DNA of 64,000 nucleotides from Pontimicrobium sp. SW4 (GCF_039954625.1 NZ_CP157199.1:806001-870000), one strand, 5' to 3'; positions 1 to 9,585 are shown, counted from the stretch's first letter. Made by a program: numbers and translations. Notes: generated by a model not told the origin, from the letters alone.

Positions 1-1
1 A

Positions 2-712
2 GCAAAGCAACCATTGTCTTACAGATTCCAAAAGTGGATTCTAAAAAATGAATTTCTCACTCGTAATATTAAAGTATTAGTATATGGCAACTGGAAGGAT
101 AAGTCTAAAAATATAGTGCCATTTTTTACAGCATCCTATTGGAAATCTGAAGAACTAGAAGTAGGTGTTAAGAGTTTAAAGACTCAAGTTAATCTATTAT
201 TTGTTGGTACTTTAAGTAAAGGCAAGCAACCTTTAGTTTCTGTTAAAGTAACGCATGAGTTAATAAAAAAAAGATATCTAGTTAGCTTAGATATTTATGG
301 TGAGGGTAGTGAACAAGAAAGCTTAGAGAGTTATATAAAAGAAAATAAATTAGAGTCTAATGTCATTCTGCACGGAAATGAAGATAAAGAGGTAATAAAA
401 CAAGCCTATCAGAAAGCACATTTTTTAGTATTTATATCTAAATCGGAAGGTTGGCCTAAAGTAGTTGCAGAAGCCATGTTTTGGAAATGTTTACCTATTA
501 GTACCAGTGTGTCATGTATTCCAGAAATGTTAGGTTATGGTATAAGAGGTAGTCTTGTTATTCCAGACACAATCACTATAGTAACAGAAATACAAAACTA
601 TATAGAAAATGAGAAAAACTATATAGATAAAATAGAGAAGGCACAAAATTGGTCTAGAAGTTATACTTTAGATACATTTGAAACTGAAATAAAACAGTTA
701 CTTCATTCATGA
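2..712 (+). CDS. Glycosyltransferase family 4-type, 5' end cut by window edge
   Basis: The reading frame is open from base 2 with no stop upstream, so the gene begins left of the window; the TTG at 14 is not a convincing start. The visible 236 residues are the C-terminal Rossmann half of a GT-B glycosyltransferase: a strand with 'LFVGTLSKGKQ', then 'LHGNEDKE' and the nucleotide-sugar binding region 'SEGWPKVVAEAM' with two glutamates about eight residues apart. It probably adds one sugar to a lipid-linked repeat unit on the cytoplasmic face of the inner membrane. It overlaps the next glycosyltransferase by 4 bases, which indicates a polysaccharide operon. Donor and acceptor cannot be read from sequence. 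Confidence 0.85.
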   Translation, partial: AKQPLSYRFQKWILKNEFLTRNIKVLVYGNWKDKSKNIVPFFTASYWKSEELEVGVKSLKTQVNLLFVGTLSKGKQPLVSVKVTHELIKKRYLVSLDIYGEGSEQESLESYIKENKLESNVILHGNEDKEVIKQAYQKAHFLVFISKSEGWPKVVAEAMFWKCLPISTSVSCIPEMLGYGIRGSLVIPDTITIVTEIQNYIENEKNYIDKIEKAQNWSRSYTLDTFETEIKQLLHS

Positions 713-1794
713 AAGTTATACAATTAATAGATTCATTAGATGCAGGAGGAGCAGAGAGGGTGGCAGTAAACATTGCTAATGCTCTAGCTTTAAAAACTGA
801 GGGGTCTTTTTTGTGTACAACAAGGAAAGAAGGAATTTTGAAAAATAGTTTAAATGATGATGTTGGATACATGTTTCTTAAAAAAGTCAATGCTTTAGAT
901 ATTTTTGCTATAAAAAGACTAAGCAAATTTGTTAGAAAACACAAAATCGATGTTATTCACGCACATTCAACGTCTTTTTTTTTGGCTACAATTGTTAAGT
1001 GGCTACATCCAACTTTAAGAATCGTATGGCACGATCATTATGGTAACAGTGAATATTTAAATTCTAGGAAATCAAATATTTTAAAGTTTTGTTCAAAGTA
1101 TATATCACATATTATATGTGTAAATGATGCTTTGAAACTGTGGAATAAAAAAAAGCTACAATGTAATAATGTTATTTACTTGCCTAACTTTGCAGTTCAA
1201 GATAAAGTAGATGCTAAAACTAAATTGAAAGGTGTCTCAGGGAAAAGAATACTTCATTTAGCAAATTTAAGACCACAAAAAGACCATAAAACGTTGTTTT
1301 TAGCTTTTAAAAAAGTATTAGAAAAGTTTCCAGATTGGTCATTGCATTGTGTAGGTAAAGATTTTAGTGACGAATATTCTAAGAAAATAAGATTAGTAAT
1401 TAGCAAATTACAATTAGTAGATAGTGTGTTTTTTTATGACAGTAAAGAGGATGTTTCCAATATCATCTCTCAAAGCGATATAGGTGTATTATCATCAAAA
1501 TCAGAAGGGTTGCCAATTTCTTTATTAGAGTATGGTTTATTTGGCTTGCCTGTGATTGCAACCAATGTTGGAGATTGTAAAAAAGTTATTACTATTGAGA
1601 GTGAGAGTGGCATTTTAGTTGAAAAAGAAAACCCAAAGGCATTAGCTTCAGCAATTAAAACAGTTATTAGTGATAAAACTAAAGCAAGATTATTAGGGAA
1701 TAATTTAAAATTAAGAATTACTAATGAGTTTTCAGAAAAAGCATATATTAAAAGTTTGTTAGATATATATAGACAAAAAAGTGAAAAAGGATAA
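709..1794 (+). CDS. Glycosyltransferase family 4 protein
   Basis: A 361-residue GT-B enzyme. The N-terminus carries the classic acceptor-side loop 'DAGGAERVA' (residues 11-19) and the C-terminal domain has the E-x7-E signature at E266/E274 in 'SEGLPISLLEYG', followed by the 'GLPVIATNVGD' strand. It is expected to be a retaining enzyme that transfers a sugar from a nucleotide donor to a growing lipid-linked oligosaccharide. The start overlaps the preceding gene by 4 bases and the stop overlaps the following polymerase gene by 14 bases, so translation is probably coupled within one surface-polysaccharide operon. The exact sugar is unknown. Confidence 0.92.
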   Translation: MKVIQLIDSLDAGGAERVAVNIANALALKTEGSFLCTTRKEGILKNSLNDDVGYMFLKKVNALDIFAIKRLSKFVRKHKIDVIHAHSTSFFLATIVKWLHPTLRIVWHDHYGNSEYLNSRKSNILKFCSKYISHIICVNDALKLWNKKKLQCNNVIYLPNFAVQDKVDAKTKLKGVSGKRILHLANLRPQKDHKTLFLAFKKVLEKFPDWSLHCVGKDFSDEYSKKIRLVISKLQLVDSVFFYDSKEDVSNIISQSDIGVLSSKSEGLPISLLEYGLFGLPVIATNVGDCKKVITIESESGILVEKENPKALASAIKTVISDKTKARLLGNNLKLRITNEFSEKAYIKSLLDIYRQKSEKG

Positions 1795-3130
1795 AATAAA
1801 AAATATCGAAGTTTTTTTAATTCTATTGCATATTGCAATAGGGTTTGGTGTCTTTTTACTGCCTTTTGTTTCTAAACTATTTAACCTACTTGTTGTTGGA
1901 CTTTCAATTTTACTAATAATTTTTTCTAGAAATAAGGTGTTTGCAGTAATTGCTGCATCAGCATACATTGCAACAAGTGACGTTTTTTTTAGAATGACAG
2001 ATGGTCTTTTCTTTTACGAGCTTCATAAATATTTATTAATTCTTTTTGTGATTTTAGGGTTTTTATTAGATCAAAAGCGAGTTAAAGGATATATTTATCT
2101 TGTCTATATAGGGCTTCTATTACTTACCATTACTTTTACACCTTATAATATTACAGATGAGGTTAGAAAAATGATAGCTTTTAATCTTGCTGGTCCTGTT
2201 TCATTGGGTGTTGTTGCTTTTTATTTTTACAGGAAAAAGGTAGTTTATCAACAGTTGGCTAAAGCACTTTTTTATGGAGTATTACCAATAATTTCTTTAG
2301 TAACATATTTATTTTTGTATACGCCTAGTGTTAAGGAGGTTGTTACTGGAACAGAATCTAATTTTGCAACCTCTGGTGGTTTCGGACCAAATCAAGTAGC
2401 AACAATTTTAGGTGCTGGATTTTTTATATTATTTACACGTTTCATTTTAAATAAGTTTAAAGGCTTACAGTCAATTATTGAATTATCACTCTTGGTCTTC
2501 ATTGTTTTTAGAGGTTTAGTAACATTTTCTAGGGGAGGTATGCTTACTGCTGCAATAGCTATAGTTTTGTTTATTATTGTTGTTTATCTTAAAGGGAAAA
2601 AAGCTTTTTTGGCAAAAACTACTGGTATCTTATTTTTGTTTTTAATAATTAGTATTGGAGTATGGTATTTAGCGGTAAATAGAACCTCTGGACTAATAGA
2701 AAATAGATATACTAATCAAAATGCAGCTGGAGTCGAAAAAGAGGATATTGCCACTGGAAGAACAGATTTGTTTTTAATAGAATTTCAAGCTTTTTTAGAA
2801 AATCCAATACTAGGTATTGGAGTTGGTAAAAACAAAGAGTATAGGTTTGAAAGAACAGGAAAAGTAGCTGCATCTCATAACGAAATGAGTCGTATTTTAG
2901 CAGAGCATGGTTCTTTTGGAGCGTTAGCTTTTTTAATTTTATTGATAACACCGTTGTTTTTAAGACTAGAAAATAAAAAGAACATCTACTTTTACTCGTT
3001 CTACATTATGTGGCTGCTAACTATTAATCACTCAGCAATGAGAATTGCCTTTCCATCGTTTATTTACGGACTTTGTTTGCTAGATGTAACGTTTCCAAAA
3101 AAAGTATGTGTAAAGCCCCAATCTGGTTAA
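1781..3130 (+). CDS. O-antigen ligase / Wzy-type polymerase family membrane protein
   Basis: A 449-residue, very hydrophobic protein with about ten predicted membrane helices and a large loop near residues 320-370 that contains 'GRTDLF', 'NPILGIGVGKN' and 'ASHNEMSRILAEHG'. That loop is the hallmark of the O-antigen ligase/Wzy_C family, which either polymerises lipid-linked repeat units or ligates glycan to lipid A on the periplasmic face. It sits between glycosyltransferases, so polymerase of the same glycan is the likelier role. The start is a GTG inside the end of the previous gene; no ATG is available at the right place. Ligase and polymerase cannot be told apart by sequence alone. Confidence 0.85.
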   Translation: MKKDKIKNIEVFLILLHIAIGFGVFLLPFVSKLFNLLVVGLSILLIIFSRNKVFAVIAASAYIATSDVFFRMTDGLFFYELHKYLLILFVILGFLLDQKRVKGYIYLVYIGLLLLTITFTPYNITDEVRKMIAFNLAGPVSLGVVAFYFYRKKVVYQQLAKALFYGVLPIISLVTYLFLYTPSVKEVVTGTESNFATSGGFGPNQVATILGAGFFILFTRFILNKFKGLQSIIELSLLVFIVFRGLVTFSRGGMLTAAIAIVLFIIVVYLKGKKAFLAKTTGILFLFLIISIGVWYLAVNRTSGLIENRYTNQNAAGVEKEDIATGRTDLFLIEFQAFLENPILGIGVGKNKEYRFERTGKVAASHNEMSRILAEHGSFGALAFLILLITPLFLRLENKKNIYFYSFYIMWLLTINHSAMRIAFPSFIYGLCLLDVTFPKKVCVKPQSG

Positions 3131-3135
3131 CTTTT

Positions 3136-4143
3136 ATGATATTATACATTGGAAATAATTTAAAATCGAAGTTAACAAATCAAACAACGTTAACATTATT
3201 GAGTAATCTTTTAATAAATGAAGGTTATTCAGTCAAAATTTCTTCGTCATTAAATAATCAATTTTTACGATTGCTATCAATGCTTTGGGCAATTATGAAG
3301 TATCGTAAAAAAATAGATTTTGTGTTAATAGATACTTACAGTACTAAAAATTTTTATTATGCTATTAGTACGAGTCAGTTGTGTAGGTTTTTAAAACTCA
3401 GGTATATTCCTATTCTTCATGGTGGTGATTTACCATCTAGATTAGATAAATCTCCAAAACTTAGTCACGGAATTTTTACCAATTCTTACAAAAATATTGC
3501 TGTTTCAAATTATTTAAAACATGAATTTAATAAAAGAGGATTTGAGTCAATTTTTATTCCTAATATTTTAGAAATTGAAAAATATACATTTCTTCAAAGG
3601 GAAATCTCTTTTCCTAAGTTGTTATTTGTACGAGCATTTGCAAGTATTTATAACCCTGAAATGGCTATTAAAGCGTTGAGCAAGATAAAAAGGGAATATC
3701 CAGAAGCAATTTTATGTATGGTTGGTCCAGAAAAGGATAATTCGTTAGAATCTTGTAAAACTTTGGTCAAGGAATTAGAGCTAGAAAATAGTGTTGAGTT
3801 TACAGGAATGTTATCAAAAAAAGAATGGCATAAAAAGGCTGAAAATTATAATATTTTTATAAATACTACAAATGTAGATAATGCGCCTATTAGTGTAATG
3901 GAGGCCATGGCTTTGGGGTTACCAATTGTGTCTACTAATGTTGGAGGTATGCCTTTTTTAATAGAAGATAATAAAACGGGAATTCTTGTCAATGAGAATG
4001 ATATTTGCGATATGGTTAAGGCAATTAATACGATTTGTAAAAATGAAGAAACTGCTAAACACCTAGTGAATAATGCTAGAAAACAAGTTGAAAAATTCGA
4101 TTGGAGTAATATTAAAGGCTTATGGCATAATATATTACAATGA
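3136..4143 (+). CDS. Glycosyltransferase family 4 protein
   Basis: The ATG at 3136, five bases after the previous stop, is preferred over an in-frame upstream TTG at 3073 because the protein then starts with the usual first strand 'MILYIGNN' of a GT-B fold; this gives 335 residues. The C-terminal half has 'LLFVRAFASIYNPEMAIKAL', 'LCMVGPEKD' and the donor-binding loop 'DNAPISVMEAMALGLPIVST'. The first acidic residue of the usual E-x7-E pair is Asp here, a conservative change. It probably acts with its neighbours in surface polysaccharide assembly at the inner membrane. The sugar specificity is unknown. Confidence 0.9.
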   Translation: MILYIGNNLKSKLTNQTTLTLLSNLLINEGYSVKISSSLNNQFLRLLSMLWAIMKYRKKIDFVLIDTYSTKNFYYAISTSQLCRFLKLRYIPILHGGDLPSRLDKSPKLSHGIFTNSYKNIAVSNYLKHEFNKRGFESIFIPNILEIEKYTFLQREISFPKLLFVRAFASIYNPEMAIKALSKIKREYPEAILCMVGPEKDNSLESCKTLVKELELENSVEFTGMLSKKEWHKKAENYNIFINTTNVDNAPISVMEAMALGLPIVSTNVGGMPFLIEDNKTGILVNENDICDMVKAINTICKNEETAKHLVNNARKQVEKFDWSNIKGLWHNILQ

Positions 4144-4195
4144 CAAGTAGCTCAAAATTATTTTACTTAGTATCTTTATCCTGTCAATTTATACG

Positions 4196-5590
4196 ATGTC
4201 AAAAAATAAAGGAATCCATTTTGAAATTTCTGAGCGCAAAGTCCTTTTGCGTGTTTTTGATATTCTTGCTGTTTTATTAGCTCTCGAACTTATTGGTTAT
4301 TATTTTCAATTCGATTATTTTTTAGTTACAAAAGAACAATGGCTTTGGTCACTTGTACTTGGGTTTTATTTGACAGTCTTTGGTACTATATTCGAATTAT
4401 ACAACTTAAAGCAATCAAGTAAACTTGATACTACCTTTAAAAATATAGTTATTACAGTGTCTGTTACTGTACTGTTTTATTTATTTACTCCAATTATAAC
4501 TCCAGTTTTACCAGACCATAGATTGGAGATAGTTTACTTCTATTTATCTATTGTAACTGCAATTTTTATATGGCGTTACGCCTATGTAACATTTATTGCA
4601 TCCCCAAGATTTTATAAAAAAGTAATTGTGTTAGGGGAAGTTTCTAATATAGAAAACCTTGTAAATGCTTTCAGTACTTCCGACCCTAATTATAAGATTG
4701 TAGGTTATATAAATAGTAATGTTTCTAGCAATGAAACCGTAAAGTTTAAAGGTTTAAAGGAATTTAGTGCAGGAAACCTTCAAAAAACAATTAGAGAAGA
4801 AGGTATATCAGAAATTGTGATTGCTATTAATGATTCTGAAACTATTACACCATACACTTATAACGAGTTAACACATCTTTTAGAAAGAGGATTTATTATT
4901 AGAGAATATACCCAAGTTTTTGAAGAAATCACAAAGCGTATTCCTGTACAATTTGTTGGTAAAGACTTTTATAAATATTTTCCATTTAGTAGAAGTAGCC
5001 AAAATAAGCTTTATATGCTTTACCACCGTCTAATGGATTTAGTATGCTCAATATTGGGAATTGTAATTGGAGTATTGTTGTTACCATTGGTTTTAGTTGG
5101 AAATTTAATAGGAAATAAAGGCAAGCTATTATATGTTCAAACACGTGTAGGTAAAAACGGAAAGCCATTTAAAATATATAAGTTTAGAACAATGGTTAAA
5201 AACGCTGAAAAAGATGGTGTGAAATGGGCAGATAAAAATGACCATAGAGTTACATCGTTTGGACGATTTTTAAGGCGATCACGCCTTGACGAAATCCCCC
5301 AATTTATAAATGTACTTAAAGGAGATATGAGTATTATTGGTCCAAGACCAGAACGTCCATTTTTTGTAAAAGAGCTTTCAAGAGTGATTCCTTTTTATGA
5401 AACGAGGCATACTATAAAACCAGGTTTGTCTGGTTGGGCTCAAGTAAATAGTCGTTATGGTTCCTCTATCGAAGACAGTTTAGTGAAGTTGCAGTACGAC
5501 TTATATTATATTAAGCATCGAAGCTTCTTTTTAGATATAAATATTATTGTAAAAACTTTGAGTACAATGGTATATTATAGAGGACAGTAG
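4196..5590 (+). CDS. Polyprenyl-phosphate glycosyl-1-phosphate transferase (WcaJ/WbaP type)
   Basis: 464 residues. The N-terminal half has about four membrane helices and a CoA-binding-like Rossmann segment ('VIVLGEVSNIENLV'); a fifth hydrophobic helix around residue 285 precedes the cytoplasmic catalytic domain. The catalytic domain shows the family signatures 'KIYKFRTMVKNAEKDG', 'RRSRLDEIPQFINVLKGDMS', 'IGPRPERP' and 'KPGLSGWAQVN'. Such enzymes start repeat-unit synthesis by moving sugar-1-phosphate from a nucleotide sugar to undecaprenyl phosphate. It is the last gene of the cluster in this window; a TATCTTTA element at 4171 (one mismatch to the -7 consensus) could give it its own promoter. 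Which sugar is used is not determinable. Confidence 0.93.
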   Translation: MSKNKGIHFEISERKVLLRVFDILAVLLALELIGYYFQFDYFLVTKEQWLWSLVLGFYLTVFGTIFELYNLKQSSKLDTTFKNIVITVSVTVLFYLFTPIITPVLPDHRLEIVYFYLSIVTAIFIWRYAYVTFIASPRFYKKVIVLGEVSNIENLVNAFSTSDPNYKIVGYINSNVSSNETVKFKGLKEFSAGNLQKTIREEGISEIVIAINDSETITPYTYNELTHLLERGFIIREYTQVFEEITKRIPVQFVGKDFYKYFPFSRSSQNKLYMLYHRLMDLVCSILGIVIGVLLLPLVLVGNLIGNKGKLLYVQTRVGKNGKPFKIYKFRTMVKNAEKDGVKWADKNDHRVTSFGRFLRRSRLDEIPQFINVLKGDMSIIGPRPERPFFVKELSRVIPFYETRHTIKPGLSGWAQVNSRYGSSIEDSLVKLQYDLYYIKHRSFFLDINIIVKTLSTMVYYRGQ

Positions 5591-5591
5591 T

Positions 5592-6764
5592 CTAGTTACT
5601 TTGATTGTGAAATTTTATCAAAAAAACATATCTTACTAAAAGAGCTATAAATAGCGGAATTAACCCAATAGCAAATACTTGAACTCCTATTATCCAATGT
5701 AATGTTAAAAGGCATAACATGATTATTAAAAATTTCAAATACTTTATAAACCATTTTTTAGGTGCAGGTTTAAGTAGTTGTTTTATAACAAATAAGTTAA
5801 TAGGAACAGCCCATAATAAATTGTAATTGTTTGCTGTAGTAGTATGATCTGTAGCAAACCATAATATTAATAAAAATACACCTATTAAACCAGTAATAGA
5901 GAATAAACCAATGTCTAGCCATTTACTACGAACATCTTTTTTATAATCTTGGTAAGTAATCCATAAAATTAAGGCTCCTAATAAACTAAAAACCATTAAT
6001 GGACTCGTAAAAAATGAACTTGATATAGGCTTGTCCACTTTTTTATAAAGCGAGCGCAATTCTTTTACAAGCGGTTTGTTTGAACTGGTGAAGGTTGTTT
6101 TGTCAAAAAAAGAATGAATAAACTTTGGAAGAAACATATGCTCTTCTGGTGTTGCTTTTTTATCAATTACCGAACCTAAAGCAACATCAATTCCTAAGCT
6201 TCCCCAAGAGTTTTTATTTACCTGTTCATGAATTAATCCTCTAAAGGTTTTTGCATTAAAGTTATTTGGTTTGGTAAAAGTGATTTGTTCATTTAATGAA
6301 GCTTTTAGCACATCTTTCATTTTAGTAGCACAATTATCATAAAAGAAGTCGTAGAGATAGTATTTGTTTTCTGGCTTTGCATTATTCAATAGAAAATCAA
6401 AAACCTGCTGTTTTTGTGTTCGTGTTAAATCTAAAATTTGCTCGTCTATAGATCTATTTTGCGCAATATAGTATTGAAAAAAGTCATCATAAGGATTATG
6501 CTCTAGTCTATAGTTAAGCTTCCCTTGAGCAAATTTTAAGTAGAAATTTGGGGTGTCAAAATCAAACGTACCATAATTAAATACTACATCTAACATTCGT
6601 TCTCTATCACGTACTCTAAAACCATTATGCCCAAAAGCATCCATTAACAGAGTACCTGGGCCAATAGTAAGCACACTTATTTCCGCTTGGTCTGAAAGCT
6701 TTAATTGAGCATTCGATGTAGTACAACAAAGAAAAAGTAATAGCAAAAGTAGTTTTATCTTCAT
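5592..6764 (-). CDS. lnb: Lnb-type lipoprotein N-acyltransferase (DUF4105 family)
   Basis: 390 residues with an N-terminal signal segment (residues 1-19), a periplasmic domain (about 25-240) and about five membrane helices at the C-terminus (about 255-385). The periplasmic domain has the family marks 'GTLLMDAFGHNGFRV' (His46) and 'FFYDNCATKMKD' (Cys145), the likely catalytic pair. This layout matches the Bacteroidota protein Lnb, which adds the third acyl chain to lipoproteins in species lacking Lnt; the family was formerly DUF4105. The ATG overlaps the stop of the upstream barrel gene by one base, so the two are co-translated. Its 3' end lies two bases from the convergent sugar transferase gene. 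The assignment rests on family resemblance, not on any test in this organism. Confidence 0.78.
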   Translation of the reverse strand: MKIKLLLLLLFLCCTTSNAQLKLSDQAEISVLTIGPGTLLMDAFGHNGFRVRDRERMLDVVFNYGTFDFDTPNFYLKFAQGKLNYRLEHNPYDDFFQYYIAQNRSIDEQILDLTRTQKQQVFDFLLNNAKPENKYYLYDFFYDNCATKMKDVLKASLNEQITFTKPNNFNAKTFRGLIHEQVNKNSWGSLGIDVALGSVIDKKATPEEHMFLPKFIHSFFDKTTFTSSNKPLVKELRSLYKKVDKPISSSFFTSPLMVFSLLGALILWITYQDYKKDVRSKWLDIGLFSITGLIGVFLLILWFATDHTTTANNYNLLWAVPINLFVIKQLLKPAPKKWFIKYLKFLIIMLCLLTLHWIIGVQVFAIGLIPLFIALLVRYVFLIKFHNQSN

Positions 6765-7831
6765 TATCTAAAAATACTAAAATCTAATTTTACTGAAAAG
6801 ACGTTAGAATATAATGCAGCACTTTGGTCACCAATATCTGTAAACGCATAATCAATTTGAATGCCTTTGTATTTAAAACCAATACCAAAATTTGGCTGAA
6901 AACTTAACTGTTCGGTATTATCTATTTGTAATTCATTTTGAAAATTTCCTAAGCCAGCACGTAAAAACACCATATCGGTATAACCAAACTCAAATCCTAA
7001 AGCAGGATTTATACTTGCAAAAGAGGTAGATATAATATCATTATTTTCTGCAAACCTAACATTTAAGTCAAGTTCAGTTCTAAGCGTATAATCGTAATTA
7101 AATTCAAATAGTTTAGACATACCAATTTGCATTTTTGGCAAGGTAATTTCGGTGCCTTCAGGCGCTTCTTGGTTTTCTCCTGGAATGGCATCTTGTATAT
7201 CTGCTAGTTTTTCTTCGTCTATAGCCCAAGCATTAAAAGTGGTGGTAATATCTCTTATCATCACACCAAATTGCCAATCATTACGTTCAAATTGTACTCC
7301 AAAATCTAAACCAAAACCCCAAGATGAGGCAAAGTCACCAATAACACGTCGTATTACTTTGGCATTCACACCATAGTTTAAACCTTCAATTGGTAGCTTT
7401 CTAGCATAAGAAAATGTAAAACCATAATCGGCAGCCGAAAACAAATTAATGTTATCGTAATTTACATTGCCTTGTTCATCAATCAATTGTGTTGTATCTA
7501 GTATGTCATCAACACCAAATCTAATAATAGAAATACCAATAGCACTTCTGTCGTCTAAAGGTTTTGCAAATGCAATATAATTGTAGTTCGCAATGTTAGC
7601 AAAGTAACTAGAGTGCATTAATGCTATTTGGTTATCTTCTATATGCACCAAACCAGCAGGATTCCAATAACCAGAATTAACGTCGTTAGTTGTTGCTACC
7701 ACAGCATTACTCATACCAAGTGCTGCAGCATCCACGCCAATATTCATAAACTCGTTAGAATATTTCCTAGTAGTTTGCGCTGAAGCAATGGTGATACATA
7801 AAATAAATAACGAAGCTAAGTACGTTTTCAA
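6764..7831 (-). CDS. PorV/PorQ-like outer-membrane barrel protein
   Basis: The protein has a signal peptide ending 'IASAQ', then 'GVDAAALGMSNAVVATTNDVNSGYWNPAGL', the start pattern of PorV/PorQ family proteins (FadL-like barrels), and many alternating beta strands ending in an aromatic-rich C-terminus 'KLDFSIFR'. PorV and PorQ work with the type IX secretion system, but many paralogues have unknown roles. I place the start at the TTG at 7831, which gives an ideal signal peptide; a second TTG at 7852 is in frame but lies within a CATCTTTG promoter-like element (one mismatch to TAnnTTTG). Translation start is therefore uncertain by seven codons. It is followed directly by the Lnb gene. Confidence 0.8.
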   Translation of the reverse strand: MKTYLASLFILCITIASAQTTRKYSNEFMNIGVDAAALGMSNAVVATTNDVNSGYWNPAGLVHIEDNQIALMHSSYFANIANYNYIAFAKPLDDRSAIGISIIRFGVDDILDTTQLIDEQGNVNYDNINLFSAADYGFTFSYARKLPIEGLNYGVNAKVIRRVIGDFASSWGFGLDFGVQFERNDWQFGVMIRDITTTFNAWAIDEEKLADIQDAIPGENQEAPEGTEITLPKMQIGMSKLFEFNYDYTLRTELDLNVRFAENNDIISTSFASINPALGFEFGYTDMVFLRAGLGNFQNELQIDNTEQLSFQPNFGIGFKYKGIQIDYAFTDIGDQSAALYSNVFSVKLDFSIFR

Positions 7832-7963
7832 AAGGCAATTTCTTTTATGCAAAGATGCATAATATTTTTCAACCTTTTAAACTCAAAATTGTAATAGATA
7901 TTGTTCTTTTTTAGAGTTCAACTCAAATAGTTTATTATTTTTACTTCACTAAATATTTTCAGC

Positions 7964-8710
7964 TTGATTAAACATATTCCAAATTTTGTAACACTTTTAA
8001 ATCTTTTCTGCGGAAGTATTGCTGTAATTTTTGCCGTAAATGGCTCTTTAGTCACAGCATCATTTTTTGCTTTTATGGGTATTTTCTTTGACTTTTTTGA
8101 CGGCTTTTTAGCTAGAAAACTCAATGCGCAAAGCGAATTAGGTTTGCAGTTAGATTCTTTGGCAGACATGGTAACTAGTGGATTGTTACCAGGAATTGTA
8201 ATGTTTCAGCTGTTAGATATGAGTTCAAGTTCTTGGAGTTCACTTGGATTAAATAAAACAGTTGGGTATGCTGTTGATTTACCAGAGTTATCTACATTTT
8301 TACCACTAATTGGATTACTAATAACTTTAGCATCAGCTTACCGTTTAGCAAATTTTAATATAGACGAGAATCAAACAGATAGCTTTATAGGCCTACCAAC
8401 ACCAGCAAATACGTTACTTATTTTGTCGTTTCCATTAATTATGGAGTTTCAAGATAATGATATGATGAATTCTATCATCTTAAATAAATGGTTCTTAATT
8501 TTGATTACACTAGTGAGTTGCTATCTCCTAAATGCCAATATTAAGCTGTTAGCTCTGAAATTTAAAACTTGGAATTTTCAGGATAATGCTGCAAGATATT
8601 TGCTAATTGTGTTAGCAGCTGTTTTGCTAATTGTTTTTCAGTTTGCTGCTATTCCACTAATTATTTTAGCTTACATTATTATTTCTGTTTTAAATAAAAA
8701 ACAACCTTAA
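7964..8710 (+). CDS. pssA: CDP-diacylglycerol-serine O-phosphatidyltransferase
   Basis: 248 residues, multi-membrane-spanning. The CDP-alcohol phosphatidyltransferase signature is complete: D-G-x2-A-R-x8-G-x3-D-x3-D, seen as 'DGFLARKLNAQSELGLQLD' followed by 'SLAD' (near residues 45-68). The enzyme makes phosphatidylserine from CDP-diacylglycerol and serine, the precursor of phosphatidylethanolamine. The start is TTG at 7964; no ATG lies in the right place, and 'MIKHIPNFVTLLNLFCGS' is the expected N-terminus. The stop and the next ATG share one base (TAATG), so the downstream DUF808 gene is translationally coupled. Confidence 0.93.
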   Translation: MIKHIPNFVTLLNLFCGSIAVIFAVNGSLVTASFFAFMGIFFDFFDGFLARKLNAQSELGLQLDSLADMVTSGLLPGIVMFQLLDMSSSSWSSLGLNKTVGYAVDLPELSTFLPLIGLLITLASAYRLANFNIDENQTDSFIGLPTPANTLLILSFPLIMEFQDNDMMNSIILNKWFLILITLVSCYLLNANIKLLALKFKTWNFQDNAARYLLIVLAAVLLIVFQFAAIPLIILAYIIISVLNKKQP

Positions 8711-9585
8711 TGGCATCAGGATTTTTTGCATTACTTGACGATATTTCAGTGCTTATGGATGATGTAGTAGCCATGAGTAAAATCAGCACTAAAAAAACAG
8801 CAGGAATTTTAGGGGATGATTTAGCAGTAAATGCCGAAAAAGCTTCTGGATTTGTGTCGTCTAGAGAATTACCTGTGCTATGGGCAATTACCAAAGGTTC
8901 TTTTTTAAATAAGCTAATTATACTCCCAATAGCATTTTTATTGAGTGCTTTTTTACCTTGGGCAGTAACGGTTATTCTGCTTTTAGGAGCAGTGTATTTA
9001 GCGTTTGAGGGAGTAGAAAAAATTTATGAATATTTTGTACCACATTCTCATGAAAAGCATATTGTAAGAACGGATAATGTATCAAAAGATGCTATTCTAG
9101 AGACAGAAAAAAAGAAAATTAAATCGGCAATTATAACCGATTTTATCTTGTCTGTTGAAATTGTCATTATTGCTTTAGGAACTGTAATTAATGAACCATT
9201 ACTAACTCAAATACTAGTAGTTACGGTAGTAGCTATCATTGCCACAGTTGGTGTGTATGGTATTGTGGCTCTAATTGTGAGGATGGACGATTTAGGTTTA
9301 CGATTAGTACAAATGAGTAATGGTAAAAAAAACTTTTTAAGATTTATTGGTAAGCTATTAGTTAATGCTTTACCATTAATTATTAAATCATTGTCTGTTA
9401 TTGGTACCATTGCGCTATTGTTGGTGGCTGGTGGAATTTTTGTGCATAATATTGAATACTTACATCACTTTTTAGAGTCTTGGCCAGCCATTTTAAGAGA
9501 TTTTGTTATTGGTTTGGGAGTTGGAATTTTGGCTCTTTTAGGGTTTAAGTTGATTAAAGGATTGATAAGGTTAATTAAAAATTAG
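8710..9585 (+). CDS. DUF808 family membrane protein (YedI-like)
   Basis: 291 residues beginning 'MASGFFALLDDISVLMDDVVAMSK', the diagnostic N-terminus of the DUF808/YedI family, followed by 'KTAGILGDDLAVNAEKASGF' and 'RELPVLWAITKGS'. There are roughly six to seven hydrophobic helices. The family is found widely in bacteria as an inner-membrane protein of unknown function. The gene begins inside the stop codon of pssA, which suggests shared expression, but no functional link can be read from this. No terminator-like hairpin follows before lptB ends on the other strand. Confidence 0.9.
   Translation: MASGFFALLDDISVLMDDVVAMSKISTKKTAGILGDDLAVNAEKASGFVSSRELPVLWAITKGSFLNKLIILPIAFLLSAFLPWAVTVILLLGAVYLAFEGVEKIYEYFVPHSHEKHIVRTDNVSKDAILETEKKKIKSAIITDFILSVEIVIIALGTVINEPLLTQILVVTVVAIIATVGVYGIVALIVRMDDLGLRLVQMSNGKKNFLRFIGKLLVNALPLIIKSLSVIGTIALLLVAGGIFVHNIEYLHHFLESWPAILRDFVIGLGVGILALLGFKLIKGLIRLIKN

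Noticed and set aside
3073-3135. Upstream TTG start giving 21 extra residues on the third glycosyltransferase
   Set aside because: The extension lies inside the polymerase gene and adds nothing that resembles a glycosyltransferase; the ATG at 3136 gives the standard first strand.
1-5590. Capsule or O-antigen type assignment
   Set aside because: Only the end of the cluster is visible, with no flippase or export genes; the glycan type cannot be decided.
7152-7376. Plus-strand ORF inside the PorQ-like gene
   Set aside because: Shadow of the minus-strand coding sequence; composition is low-complexity and no promoter is present.
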